Position numbers and translations under genes: made by a program. 64,000 bases of DNA. Origin: Numida meleagris. Lineage: Eukaryota > Chordata > Aves > Galliformes > Numididae. The notes under the pieces are model-generated. The model did no database searches. It had not been told where the DNA came from and saw only the letters and a program-made list of their open reading frames with translations. Of this stretch, positions 52,690 to 64,000 are shown in pieces. Position 1 is the stretch's first letter, and the number at the start of each line of letters is the position of its first letter. The stretch is taken from assembly GCF_002078875.1 (NCBI RefSeq), contig NC_034413.1, positions 58,772,433-58,836,432 of the forward strand, written 5' to 3'.

Positions 52690-52771
52690 GACTGCTACAA
52701 TAGCACAGGGGTTGAAATCAGATAATCTTTAAGATCTCTTCCAAACCAAGCCATTCTATGATTCTATGATA
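52690..52771 (+). mobile_element. CR1 3' tail fragment
   Basis: Sequence ending ATCAGATAATCTTTAAGATC, then TCTTCCAAACCAAGCCATTC and TATGATTCTATGAT is a short CR1 3' end with the typical octamer-type repeats. It is about 80 bp, 5'-truncated and antisense to CNTNAP5. Confidence 0.82.
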
Positions 52772-55700
52772 AGTTTCTTATACATCCTCCTTGCTCTTGT
52801 GGAATACTAATCAAAAGTAATATGTGCCTGGGAAATTACTCAAATTGACAGCTGATCTGAAATCCTCAACATTTAGCCAACCAAAGAATGCAGACCAAGA
52901 TCACAGCTTGAAAAGGAAGAACAAATAAATGACTATTTCTAAGCTCTCCCTCTACCTGTGGGTTGAAGCATCAAATAGGCACTTAGCTTCCTCATTAATG
53001 ATTCTATGGCTACTATCCAATGAAAAGGATATCTTGTTTTCTGTCGAGGGTTAGAAAGGAAGATTTCACATGACAGGTAAGGGAACTAAAATCCCAGCCC
53101 TGCCTGAGATACAAATGAGAATAAACTGGCAAAAATATCTCCAGGTTGGAAATTGGAAGGCTATTTCTAGCTGTGATGAGAGTGAGGTTGCAGATGAATT
53201 TGTAAAGAGAGTAATAGAAGAAAACAGTGATTTCTGATAGTTTTAAAATAGTAAGATGAAAGGTTGTCACTTACCTCTTAGTAACTGGATTACAAGAGTG
53301 GGGGAGGTACCTTCAAATCCTGTTTTAAAGTAACTATCTCAAGCAGAACTATCATGAGACATATACAGGTTTAAAAAAGCATCTCAAATCAAGACACTGC
53401 TAAGTGAGATACCAGCTTCAGGCTGCTGGCATGTTGATGCAAACTGTCTTCAAATGAGATGTGGGAGCACCAGGATGCATGTTGTTACTTGAGCAAGGAT
53501 TTGTCCTCTGAGTGAGCAATAACTCCATCCCAGTAGAAGGGATCAGACTTTCAGAGAAGCTCTTATACTGATGTGGGTTTCTCTTTCTCTAATCGAAATT
53601 TCATTATGGAAACCTGAAAGCTATCCTGACCTAATTTTCTCTGAAATTAACACATTCTTGTGCTAGTCATCCTTATGATTGACAACTCCCATCTTCACTC
53701 ACCCTAGACATTGCATTTGTCAACAAAAAGCTAACTGTCTATCATACTAATTTTAGTTATTTATGTTAATTTACATTACGATAATGTTCCTTTGTGGAAA
53801 CAGTAGCATTTAACAAAAAAGAAAGCTTCCAAAAAACTGAAGCATTGTGACTGTGACAGAATCAGAGATGAGATGTGTGGCTAGACACTTCCAGATATTC
53901 TTTATCTCAGACACTGTCTCTCTCTTAATCTGACTAGTTTGATGAACAACAATGGAACTGGGGATCTTACCATCTTTATGATCATAGTGATCGTACATTG
54001 ATCTTTCATTTCATGTCGCAATAGCTAACCATTGCTGGCAAAAGACAGGAGCAAATATAAAGCTAATTTGGAAAAATCATACATTGTTTACCCAGAAAGA
54101 GAACGGAAAAGGGCAATAAGTATACAGGAGGAAATGCAAACAAAATATAGATCACTCAGTATTTTCCTTCCTTAAAATAATGAGCAGGAATGAGGCCAGA
54201 CTTTCAAAATCACCTTGCCAGAAGTGACTTAAGATAGATGTCTAAAATCAAGGAGGCAAAAAATAGCACAATCCAAGCCCATTTTTTGTTCCAGTTCAGG
54301 GTAAACTGATCTGCAGTTTATTAGATTTTACTACTTGGAACAAAACATAGCAGCAAGGAGATATTATTATTATTAAAACAGAGTCACATTTACCTCAAAA
54401 TAGAGAAATGCATAGAAAGCAATTCTGATCAGATTTTTATTATCATTATCAATATTCTTTATTAGATTTTCCTCTTTCAAATTCCAGTCATTTGTGTATC
54501 ATATCACAGCACCAACCTAAATGGTCGGTATGAACTGCCTTGACTCCAGGCTCCTTCACTGATGGAGGTCATCTTGCACTCTTCTGTTTTTTCAGGCTGG
54601 GCCTTGCCAATTGGAATAAGACCTTAGAAAAAGACATTTAAGCCTCGACTTTACTGTGAATTATATTCTCCCTCACTTTCTTTATCCCCTACTAACTTCT
54701 ATGACAATAATTAGCCATTTCTCTTGCTCTCCTACAGAGACAAACTGCCTTATCACCTCCCTCCTTGTAACATCCTCCTCTGCTCAGCAGGTACTAACTG
54801 CCCTATTCACTCACTTTGACTACCCAGATCATGTAATAAATTAATCTATGAATTGTTTCTAACCTGCAATTTGCTAATGACTAATGACTTTCAAAAGAGG
54901 TCTTGTTTGCTCAGAACTTTGTCATTTTTTGCATATGCCATCTAGTCTCACAAAAAAATACAGTAGAACTCACTGAAAGACTTGCTTCTATTGGCGTCTT
55001 CACAACTACCATAATCCTAACACAAATAAACTATTTTATCAAGAAAAGGAAAGTGTATTATTGCAGTTAGATAATGGATTAAATATTTACAAACTGAAAG
55101 TCTTCAGAATTGTAGACAAAGCCAACTGAAATCAATGGGAAAACTGTCATTTAAATATACTTTTTTTCAAGACCTTGATTGAGGTGACACAATTTCTTTC
55201 AAAGCAGTCCTGTCACATCATTGAGCGACAATAAAACGGGGCCTTAAAATGAATGCTATTTATATAGACTTTCTTGCTGTTCTATACTGCTGATAGGTGG
55301 TGAAGGAGACTCATCGGAAGACTCAGAGAGCAGGCGAGTAGACAGAAGAAAACATAAAAAGATATTTTTAGAGGAACCAGATATTTCTGGAATCTGAGTC
55401 CACGTGCTTTATCAAAAGAACAGCAAATTCAGTTGTTCTCTTTTTAGCAATTGTTAAACACACGTATCCATTAAATAAATTGATATATATATATTTTAAT
55501 AAATTCACCTTAGACTTATAGGAAGTTGTGAAAAATGTCACTAAATAGTTTCAAATTTGTTTTTTCTTTATCTTTCCTACAGTCTAGTTGCATTTGAAAG
55601 CTAAAAGAAAGAGAAAAAAATGTTTTATGTATCAAATTCATGGTTCTTCATACCCTAGTAGAGGCCTTCTTGAATTATCAGCCTGATATTCACATATAAA

Positions 55701-56539
55701 TCAACAAGAGCATTTTTGTAAAAGGAGATGTGCGTAGACAAGCAAATCCTTCTCAAGATGAAGGTATCTCAAAAATCAGCTTAATAAAATAGCATGTTTG
55801 GATTCTCTATAAAGGGAATGAATTATTAGTTTACATTCTCCTGTCACTAGGTATCTCTCCTTGCTCTTTGATGCTGGCAATTGGTTATTTCCCTGAGGCA
55901 CTATAGTGATGCATTTACATGTCATCACATCCCTTCCTGTGTTGAATTGTCAGTCCCAGATTCAACACTACAGGCTGACGTAGAAATTCAAGCCTGTCTG
56001 ACGGTTGACAACATCTAACGTACAAATATCCTGCATTCCTCTCAAGTCAGTGTATGGTTTAGTCTCCTAAATAAAAATACAACTCCAATTCCTATCAGGC
56101 AAAGGTAATGGAAGAGAAAAGAGGAAAGCATTTTTCCTCAATTTCACCAAATACATGTGGTAGAATATTGACAAGATCATAACTACAACTTTTCATGACC
56201 TCTTCATTTCCCTCCTTCAGCTAGACAGCTGCCTATTTTGGCATCATAAGCCACTGAGACAGGAAAAGATTTAAACCCTGGTCACGGATCTTCACATTAG
56301 AGTAGTTTCTAGTGGTTCAATCTGAGTACAGATCTAAGCAGGCACTGGTGGCTAAATTACTCTACCAGAGACACTTCCCTTTGGATTTTCACAGAGAAGG
56401 AAATAGTTACTGCTCCTTAAATTTATCTACTCTCATCTGTAAGATGTGTATGAATCAGGGGATTCCCTACAGTCCTCTGTCCACAGCCAAGCAACGCCAG
56501 GCACCATAGTGAGCATCATCTTAGAAACGGGTCCATACC

Positions 56540-56800
56540 CTCACAGAACAGCAGCTGTACTGGGGCAGACCTAAGGTCCATCTTGCCTTCATCAGCAGCT
56601 ATAGACAGGTGTCTGAAGAAGAATACAAGAACAGCACAAACATATCTGATATCTCCTGCTAGTGGTCTCTGAGTCTTTAACTATTTTCCACTTAACTACT
56701 CCTTCAGTCAGACACAGTTCCCATTATTTAGCAATCAATAAATCTTATCCATTCTCCTCCTGAATTTACACCTTCTTAGCATACACAAAATCCTTCAACA
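56540..56800 (-). mobile_element. Ancient CR1-type remnant
   Basis: Read on the plus strand, GTACTGGGGCAGACCTAAGG followed by TCCATCTTGCC and, later, CTCCTGAATTTACACCTTCT resembles the 3' region of old amniote CR1 copies ('actggaccagacc.aaggtccatct' ... 'atgaatttatctagttc'), recognised from memory. It is heavily diverged and its limits are approximate. Confidence 0.5.
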
Positions 56801-59800
56801 AGGACTTCAGCATCTCAGATACCAGTAACTGTAGTATCTCATGGCGAACAATGTTCAGTTTCTTGTAAATGTAACTCCCACTGACATGTTTTCCTGCTCT
56901 TAACTAGTGGCCCAGGAAGACTGAGAGACTGCTGTACAACTCCTCATGATGGGCAGTCTGTGCTTCTTTTACGTTAAGAACTTAGACACAACTAGTAATA
57001 GGAAAGATATTTAAATTATTATTTTAAAGCATTTGCAAAAGCTTCCCAAGGATACAGCCCTAGGATCGTGACAGTGGTAATGACAGAAATTTGACCTCTT
57101 AAGACCACTTGCAATTTAAACCAGTAACTGCTTAGGAGAGCAAATAAAAGATCTCCTGGCATTTCACCACATTCAAGAACCTAAGGGAATAAAAAGAAAA
57201 ATTGCTACATGCCACCGGGGACAGAAGAAATGCCAGAGAGAATGTAGACGGCCTGGCCAAATAGGGCTACCACAGAGAGAGGGTGAAACATGGCGCAATA
57301 CAAAAAGAAATTTCTGAAGGCAAACGCCAGTCCAAAAGAGATTGGCTGCCTTATTATCTTAAGATGCTTTCTCAAGAGGATTTATTGAAAGTCTGACAAC
57401 TGCAAATGAGTTATGGAAAAGAACAGGCAGAATGATAATCATATCCACAACCCAAGAGTATGACACAGCACAGCTCTCTGTCATTGACAACCTCTAGTTT
57501 CTTCCCCTGACTTTAAATGCAGCTGAGGCGGGACCATTATTTATATGGATGAGGATCTTCTTCATAACAGAAAATGTATACCTCTAAAACTGATGTATCA
57601 CTCAAAAGATGTAAACAGTAAAAACAAAACAAAACAAAGAAGTTGCTGGGTATGAAAACCCAACAAGTTTGGCTCACTAACTGTGTCAGTGTTCCCAGAT
57701 GGACAGAGAATGAAGCAGAGACTGAGTGTTGAAGGTCACCTCCAATCTGGAGGCAAAAAATAATGTCTCTGATCACCAATGGCTTTCTAATCCCAATCTG
57801 TTCAGTTTGTCCTCAAATATCTTTTGTTTGGAGACAAAGATATTTTGTGGACTAACAATGCAGAACCTTCTGTGCCAATCTCCAGCTTGGGGGGAGGGAT
57901 CACAGGTTGCTGGAAGAAGTGATTCAAAGCCCTTGATATATTTAATTCTATTTCTGTGCTGTTCTTTTAATTGTATTTCTATCCCAGACAGCCCTAGCAA
58001 GTACAGAGACAAAAAGCTTAGAAGCTTGTAGCTACCTAGGGATATGGATTGCTGCTTGAAAACCTCAATGAACTTGGAGTTTTTACTCCAAGTTTAGAGT
58101 ACTTCTGCATTTAGGTGCAGAGAAAATCTGGCAGACAAAAAAGTACATTTAGCAAGAACAAGATATTTTAATTTGAATAAGCAAATGGCTAAGGGTTGGG
58201 AAAGAACAAGAAGATGGGAGAGGCACATTAATCTGCGATGGCTGGAAGTAACTGAAAACTGCCAGAGGAGATAAATAGCTGTGGTGAAAAGAACATTGGA
58301 AGATACCAGATTTGCAGGAGCTGCTTACTGTGGAAGGATTTTCAGACAAGAATATGAGTCATTTGTGAATGTGGTAACTTTTCTGGGTACTGTGTCTAAA
58401 GTAAGTGTCACAGACACAGAACATAACAGTTCACAAATTTTGCAAAATGCAGTAGATCAGCCAGTCATTTTCTTTAAAACCATCACATCTGTGGGGGAGA
58501 TAGAAGGATGGGGGCATATCCCCTTTATTTTAAATTGACTAAAGAAGAAAGATTTCTAGATCTTCAATCTAGCATTAACTGAATTAAGTATTGTGAAAAA
58601 AGGACTTTAATTGCTTGGAGCTCTGTCCTGCCTAGACAGTGCCCAAAAGAGAACAAGTACATTTCCAAGTTTTTCTTTTCCCCTTTAGGAAGGCCTTCAG
58701 ATTACCCACCTGGCAAAAACAACCAGCTATTTAATGACCTAAGAAACAGGCCAGGGCTCTTTTCTCCCCTTTGAAAGCAAGCTGAGAGGAAGAGCAATTT
58801 AACACAGTTCCTAAGATTTATACCTTAGAGTCCTGAGTCAGAACAATCAAACTTGAGTTATTAAAGAAAAGTCTCTCAATCTCATGCTAGGGTAGCATCC
58901 TGGAGACAACTGCCAGCAATGTGATGCAGTACTTCTTACCTATCCACGTTCTGTTTTCCATGTCCTTGTGTATTCAGTCTAGCCCTACGTAGGGAAAGTG
59001 AGTAAGGTAAGGATTTATCTTGGACTTACGGCTTGCTTTGGTGCACCTTCAGTCTGTTCATACACCTTACTACAAACCAGAAGATGTAATGAAAGCCAGG
59101 AGTACTTTTTCCTCAATATTCTCCAAAGACACAGTATTAGCCAAAAGGTTTGGTAGCAAACATGGTGAAGGAGTAAGGCGTAAGCTAAACAAAGAGCTGA
59201 ATTATTTAATATTTCTGAACACTGCACAAGAGCATACTGCTTTCTGTACTTAGGACATAAAATGTTGTTTATTTTGCTCATGATATGTTTAAAGAAGTGT
59301 GTAACTTTGGACATTATTAGGAGTGAAGTCACTTGCATACCTTATCTTAGCAGCCCGGATAAGACTAATTCCTTTTGCTTCAGCTCTGCTCTCTCACATT
59401 TAGAGACATTAGAAACAGGTGAATGGTTTTCACAACTGCTAATAATATGTTGACTATAAGGGTTGGTACAAAGGAAAACATTTTTCATAGTAAGAAAAAC
59501 ATTCATTTGTCTCTATAATACCAAATGAAACAGCAGAATAAAATTTCGCTTCTACTGTACACAACAATAGCGATGGGGAATGGCTCAGAAAATAAGATTT
59601 TACCTGAGTTATTCAGACAAAAAAAACTCTGTTACCTCTCATGCCATCAGAAAGATACATTTTCACCTTGCAGAAGGAAGCAAAAAGTTTCTCCAAACAA
59701 ATTCTGATATACTTGGAAAGTCAGAAAACTTATTAATTTACACATGTATCTTTTAATATATCCCACCATAGCAGTCAGTACCAGCTGATGCTAGCCTCAG

Positions 59801-59857
59801 GAATACCATTTTAACAAACTATGTGATAGCTATCTAAATCTGAACTCCGTTCATTCA

Positions 59858-60127
<270 letters not shown>

Positions 60128-61025
60128 TTATTATCTCAGAGACAAATCATGTTTACAGCATCACATCTGAACACAGAATAGAGCACACGCTGCCCAGCAC
60201 ACGAATTACAGTGTAGCATTACAGCTGTTTGAGAAACTGCTGCCACAGACAGCTCGCCCATTTGCAAAGGGCTTTTATGTGCCATTACGAATGACCTCAT
60301 CAACCAGTCCTCCACCAGGAACACCCAAATGGTCTCCATCCCGTGGCCCCTCTGACCAGGAGACTGAGCAGCAAAGCACAGCAGCCAGGAAACACTGAGC
60401 AATAGGAAAATAAACTCCTTCCCACAGAGCAATGGAAGTACCTGTGAGCTGGAGTCACACCTTTCCATCTGGCAAGTATTTGAACAGTTCTGGTTTCAGA
60501 CAGTGGAGGGAAGTATCACACTCACAAACTACCCCATGTGCATCTTGCAAATGTTTTGCCTCAAATTTCACTGTGATCTGGGCTTGCACACAGTATTTGA
60601 GAGTGAGCAGTGTAATGGAAAAGTACTGCAGGTTACACATTTAAACAAAAGTTAAGATTTGCTATTTTTTAAGTACTGGAATATGTTAGTGTTATGCAGA
60701 TAAAAACTAATCACTTTAGAGGAGGGCTAAAACTTTACAGAGAAACTAAAAAGCTTTCAAAATCCTTGGAGCACAATCACTTCAGGTTCTGAAAGAAAAT
60801 TATAAATAATTGTTTGCACTATTTGTGAATCCATAATCGTGATTGTTCATATATTGAACGCAACTGGACTTACTGTGCCAAACTGGGCATCACTCAGAAT
60901 GTTGCCCTTCAACACAACTCCAACTCCAACTCTAAAACTTCTGTTAAGCGTATTTTCATTTTCCAGATACACAGCTCATTTCTAATTAGCTTTCTTTGCA
61001 AAATCTTACTGGCTATGCCTCTGTG

Positions 61026-61043
61026 TTTTTTTTTTTTTTTTTT
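61026..61043 (+). repeat. Poly(T) run, 18 bases
   Basis: Uninterrupted T run. It is followed by a GC-richer stretch (61080-61250) rich in CTGC/GCAG words with no recognisable identity. Confidence 0.9.
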
Positions 61044-62119
61044 AAATCCATTTTCCCATTGCAGCCAGCAGCTTCATGAATGATACAATGCAAGGGAGGA
61101 TTTTGCAGCCCCCACACTTCTCAGTGTTTACAGCGTGTTGGGAGCTGTGCTGCAACCCTGCTGCATCGATCGCAGCACAGACAAGCAGTGCTGTGAAGCA
61201 CCACAGGCGCTGATGGCTGCTGGAACCTGGTCAGCCTTATTCCTCTGTTGCTACTTCTAATGCCTCAGCTCATTATTACAAAAGTAAAGGGAAATTTGGG
61301 GGTTATTTTTCCTCCCACTCCATTTAGCAAGTCAGGATACATCAGCAAATTAAATCTCCCTGGACAACCTTGATAGCACTTCTTTGAAAACAAGTCCTTA
61401 ATGAACTTGTGCCTCAGTTGTATTAATTGATAATTTTGCAGAAATAAAGAGTGAACAGACTGCTACTTTACATCACTTGCAGGTTTGTTATTGGCATGAG
61501 GGCTTATGTGGTAGCAATGATTTTTTCCAGTGAGAATCATTAGTTCTTCCTTAAAGCACCAGACTTTCCTTCTTTCATGTTCTGTTCTTTCAGTCTCCTG
61601 TTTAGGGACTCTGCATTGGGTTTCAAAACCAGAACAAAAATCAATATTAATTATACTAGTGCATTATAAAGAAAACTGTTTTCTTTGTGATTGGTAATAA
61701 TTTTAATTACCAAACTAATGGGTTTATTACCCTCAGTAAGGCCTTTAATCCCCAAAGTGTGCTGAGATAAACTTTCATTAGAATATATTGCTGTCACGTT
61801 CAATTGAAAGACCATTTCAGTGCAAATAGAAGAAAACACATTGTATAAAATACTGAGCACCAGGGGCCAGGACTGAGTGCCAGAGAGGTCAGTGCTGACA
61901 TGCTGATTTACTTCTGCTGAAGATCTTCACTATGCTTCCCATTTCAGAACATCTGGAAAAATGTTCTGCAAATTACATTGGAGCCTGAGTTTTCCCTAGT
62001 TGGCATCAATCTTGTAGCAGAAAGCAAGAAATTTTATGATTTTGGAATTAGGAAAGCTGATGACTCAATTGTCTGCTCTTCTCCAGCTTCACCATGCTGG
62101 GCCATGCATAATCCACGAT

Positions 62120-63706
62120 TAGATGGTTTCGGACCTGCTCTGCAAGCTGAACACTCGCAAATCCATGGGGCCAGATGGATTGCACCCTAGAGTTCTGAGG
62201 GAGTTGGCGGATGTGGTTCCAGGTCTCTCTCCATCATCTTTCGATAGTCCTGGCTAACAGGGAATGTCCCAGTTGACTGGCGACTAGCAAATGTGACTCC
62301 CATCTTCAAGAAGGGTCAGAAAGATGATCCTGGTAGCTACAGACCTATCAGTGTCACCTCGGTGACAGGGAAGGTTATGGAATGGATAATCTCAGGATAC
62401 ATTGTGGATCAGTTACAGGTCAACCAGGGGATCAGGCCCAGTCAGCATGGGTTTATGAATGGTAGATCCTGTTTGAGAAACCTGATTTCATTCTATGATA
62501 AGGTGACCCGCTTAGTGGATGAAGGCAAGGCTGTCGATGTGGTCTACCTGGACTTCAGTAAGGCCTTTGACATTGTCCCCCACAACATCCTTGTGGAGAA
62601 GCTGGCTGCCCATGGTTTGGATGGGCATACGCTCTGCTGGGTGAAACACTGGCTGGATGGCCAGGCCCAGAGAGTTGTGATCAATGGAGTTAAATCCAGC
62701 TGGCGGCCAGTCACGAGTGGTGTCCCCCAGGGCTCAGTGCAGGGCCTCTTCTATTCAACATCTTTATCAATGATCTTGATGAGGGGATTGAATGCACCCT
62801 CAGTAAGTTTGCAGACGACACCAAGTTTCGAGGGAGTGTTGATCTGCCAGAGGGTAGAAAGGCACTACAGAGGGACCTGGATAGACTGCATTGACAGGCC
62901 AAGGTAAACCGTATGAGTTTCAACAGGGCCAAGTGTCGGGTCCTGCACTTCGGTCACAACAACCCCAGGCAACCCTACAAGGCTTGGGGAGGAGTGGCTG
63001 GAAAGCTGCCTGATGGAAAGGGACCTTGGTGTGCTGATGTACAGTCGGCTGAATATGAGCCAGCAGTGTGCCCAGGTGGCCAAGAAGGCCAATGGCATCC
63101 TGGCTTGTATCAGGAATGGTGTGGTGAGCAGGACTAGGGAAGTCATCCTGCACCTGTACTTGGCATTGGTGAGGCCTCACCTCAAGTACTGTGTTCAGTT
63201 TCGAGTGCCTCGGTACAGAAAGGACATTGAGGTGCTGGAGCAGGTCCAAAGAAGGGCAACAAGGCTGGTGAAGGGCTTGGAGAACATGCCCTACGAGGAG
63301 AGACTAAAGGAACTGGGGCTGTTTAGTCTGGGGAAGAGGAGGCTGAGGGGAGACCTAATTGCTCTCTTCCAATACCTGAAAGGTGATTGCAGTGAGAGCG
63401 GGGTTGGTCTCTTCTCACTGGTGACAGGACAAGGGGAAATGGCCTCAAGTTGCTCCAGGGGAGGTTTAGGTTGGATATCAGGAAAAACTTCTTTACAGAA
63501 AGCATTGCTAAACACTGGAACAGGCTCCCCAGGGAGGTGGTTGAGTCACCATCCTTCAATGTGTTTATAAGCCATTTGGATGTGGTGCTCGGGGACATGC
63601 TTTAGCGGTGGGTTGTTAGAGTTAGAGCAGTATGGCTAGTTTGCGGTTGGACTTGATGATCTTGAAGGTCTTTTCCAACCTGAGCAGTTCTATGATTCTA
63701 TGATTC
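62120..63706 (+). mobile_element. CR1 LINE, long 5'-truncated copy with reverse transcriptase
   Basis: The longest CR1 here, 1.6 kb, runs from the reverse-transcriptase palm region (AAATCCATGGGGCCAGATGG) to the tail TTCTATGATTCTATGATTC. It is antisense to CNTNAP5. Reverse-transcriptase blocks appear in order: FKKG...YRPIS, QHGFMNGRSC, YLDFSKAFD (first catalytic Asp, codon 87 of the open frame), SGVPQGS and, in another frame, FADD at 62808-62819. The ORF2 tail continues at 63013-63570 ([46 protein letters not shown]). The 5' end with ORF1 and the endonuclease is missing. Several stops and shifts make it inactive. Confidence 0.94.
62293..62907 (+). pseudogene. CR1 reverse transcriptase, frameshifted fragment
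   Basis: This 204-codon open frame encodes fingers and palm of a CR1 LINE reverse transcriptase up to SGVPQGS (residues 142-148). Immediately afterwards, around 62743-62750, the frame shifts: the expected [11 protein letters not shown] and the catalytic FADD continue in a different plus-strand frame. From about residue 151 the encoded sequence is therefore nonsense. The first Met is internal to the original protein. Catalytic Asp residues are still coded at the DNA level (YLDFSKAFD at 62542-62568 and FADD at 62808-62819), so loss of function is by frameshift and 5' truncation. Confidence 0.9.
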
Positions 63707-64000
63707 ATCTTAAAAGCAGATATAGCATTGACTCTGGTTAGCATTGTCTGTAGCTGTTCCAGAATCTTACTGCCGAAAAGGTTAGGAACATTTTCCTACT
63801 TTCCTTATCAAATGTGCTCAGAAGAACTTTTAACAGAGACAGGCACCACTTTCCTCACCCTGGTTTGAGAAATGCAAGGAAGGAAAATTCAGCTGGAACA
63901 TGAAAGGAGCAGAGAGCAGGCACCTGCCACTGCCAAGACATCCACATTTGTCACTAACATGCACTGGGAATTGATCCTTTCTAGAGAAATGAATTCAAAG

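Noticed and set aside
62711..63598. Several minus-strand frames of 70-110 codons over the 62-63.7 kb CR1
   Set aside because: Shadow frames of the CR1 coding strand; no independent domain.

Overview
The window looks like an avian nuclear genome, most likely chicken or a close galliform. It is AT-rich, has very low gene density, contains CR1 LINE fragments ending in the typical ATTCTATGATTCTAT-type 3' tail, and carries two copies of a Galluhop-like mariner. No prokaryotic gene organisation, CRISPR array, rRNA or tRNA was seen.

The only host gene I can support is an internal part of a contactin-associated protein (neurexin IV/Caspr family) gene on the minus strand, best matched to CNTNAP5. Six consecutive coding exons are present in gene order: 59921-60064 (end of laminin G 1), 47654-47918 and 44413-44562 (laminin G 2), 43167-43338 (end of laminin G 2), 24940-25046 (EGF-like 1) and 12462-12581 (start of the fibrinogen-C-like region). 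All have AG/GT splice borders, matching phases (0, 1, 1, 2, 1 at the five internal junctions and the downstream end) and open frames, and together they encode 319 complete codons plus one base. The first exons and the 3' half of the gene lie outside the window.

Everything else is intron. Region by region: 1-12461 holds a near full-length mariner (1008-2309), an internally deleted mariner (10016-10426), a minus-strand CR1 tail (6197-6435) and a GC-richer patch with an X-box-like palindrome (5530-5900). Regions 12582-24939 and 25047-38000 are mostly unique AT-rich intron with homopolymer runs, one TA microsatellite and old CR1 remnants at 35.5 and 36.6 kb. CR1 insertions on the plus strand sit at 39264-39940, 39952-40129, 42071-42738 and 62120-63706; the last keeps a recognisable reverse transcriptase with a frameshift. 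Two solo endogenous retroviral LTRs of one family (46453-46981 and 50561-51119) lie in sense with the gene, each flanked by its own exact 5-bp target duplication. Small CR1 tails lie at 51.75 and 52.7 kb, and an ancient CR1 remnant at 56.5 kb.

I found no convincing undescribed system. The observations most worth checking are the paired sense-oriented LTRs inside a neuronal gene, the mariner deletion derivative, the GC-rich X-box/TATA patch, a cluster of homeodomain-type sites at 27.5-28.0 kb, and a possible truncated LTR of another family at 51.2-51.75 kb.
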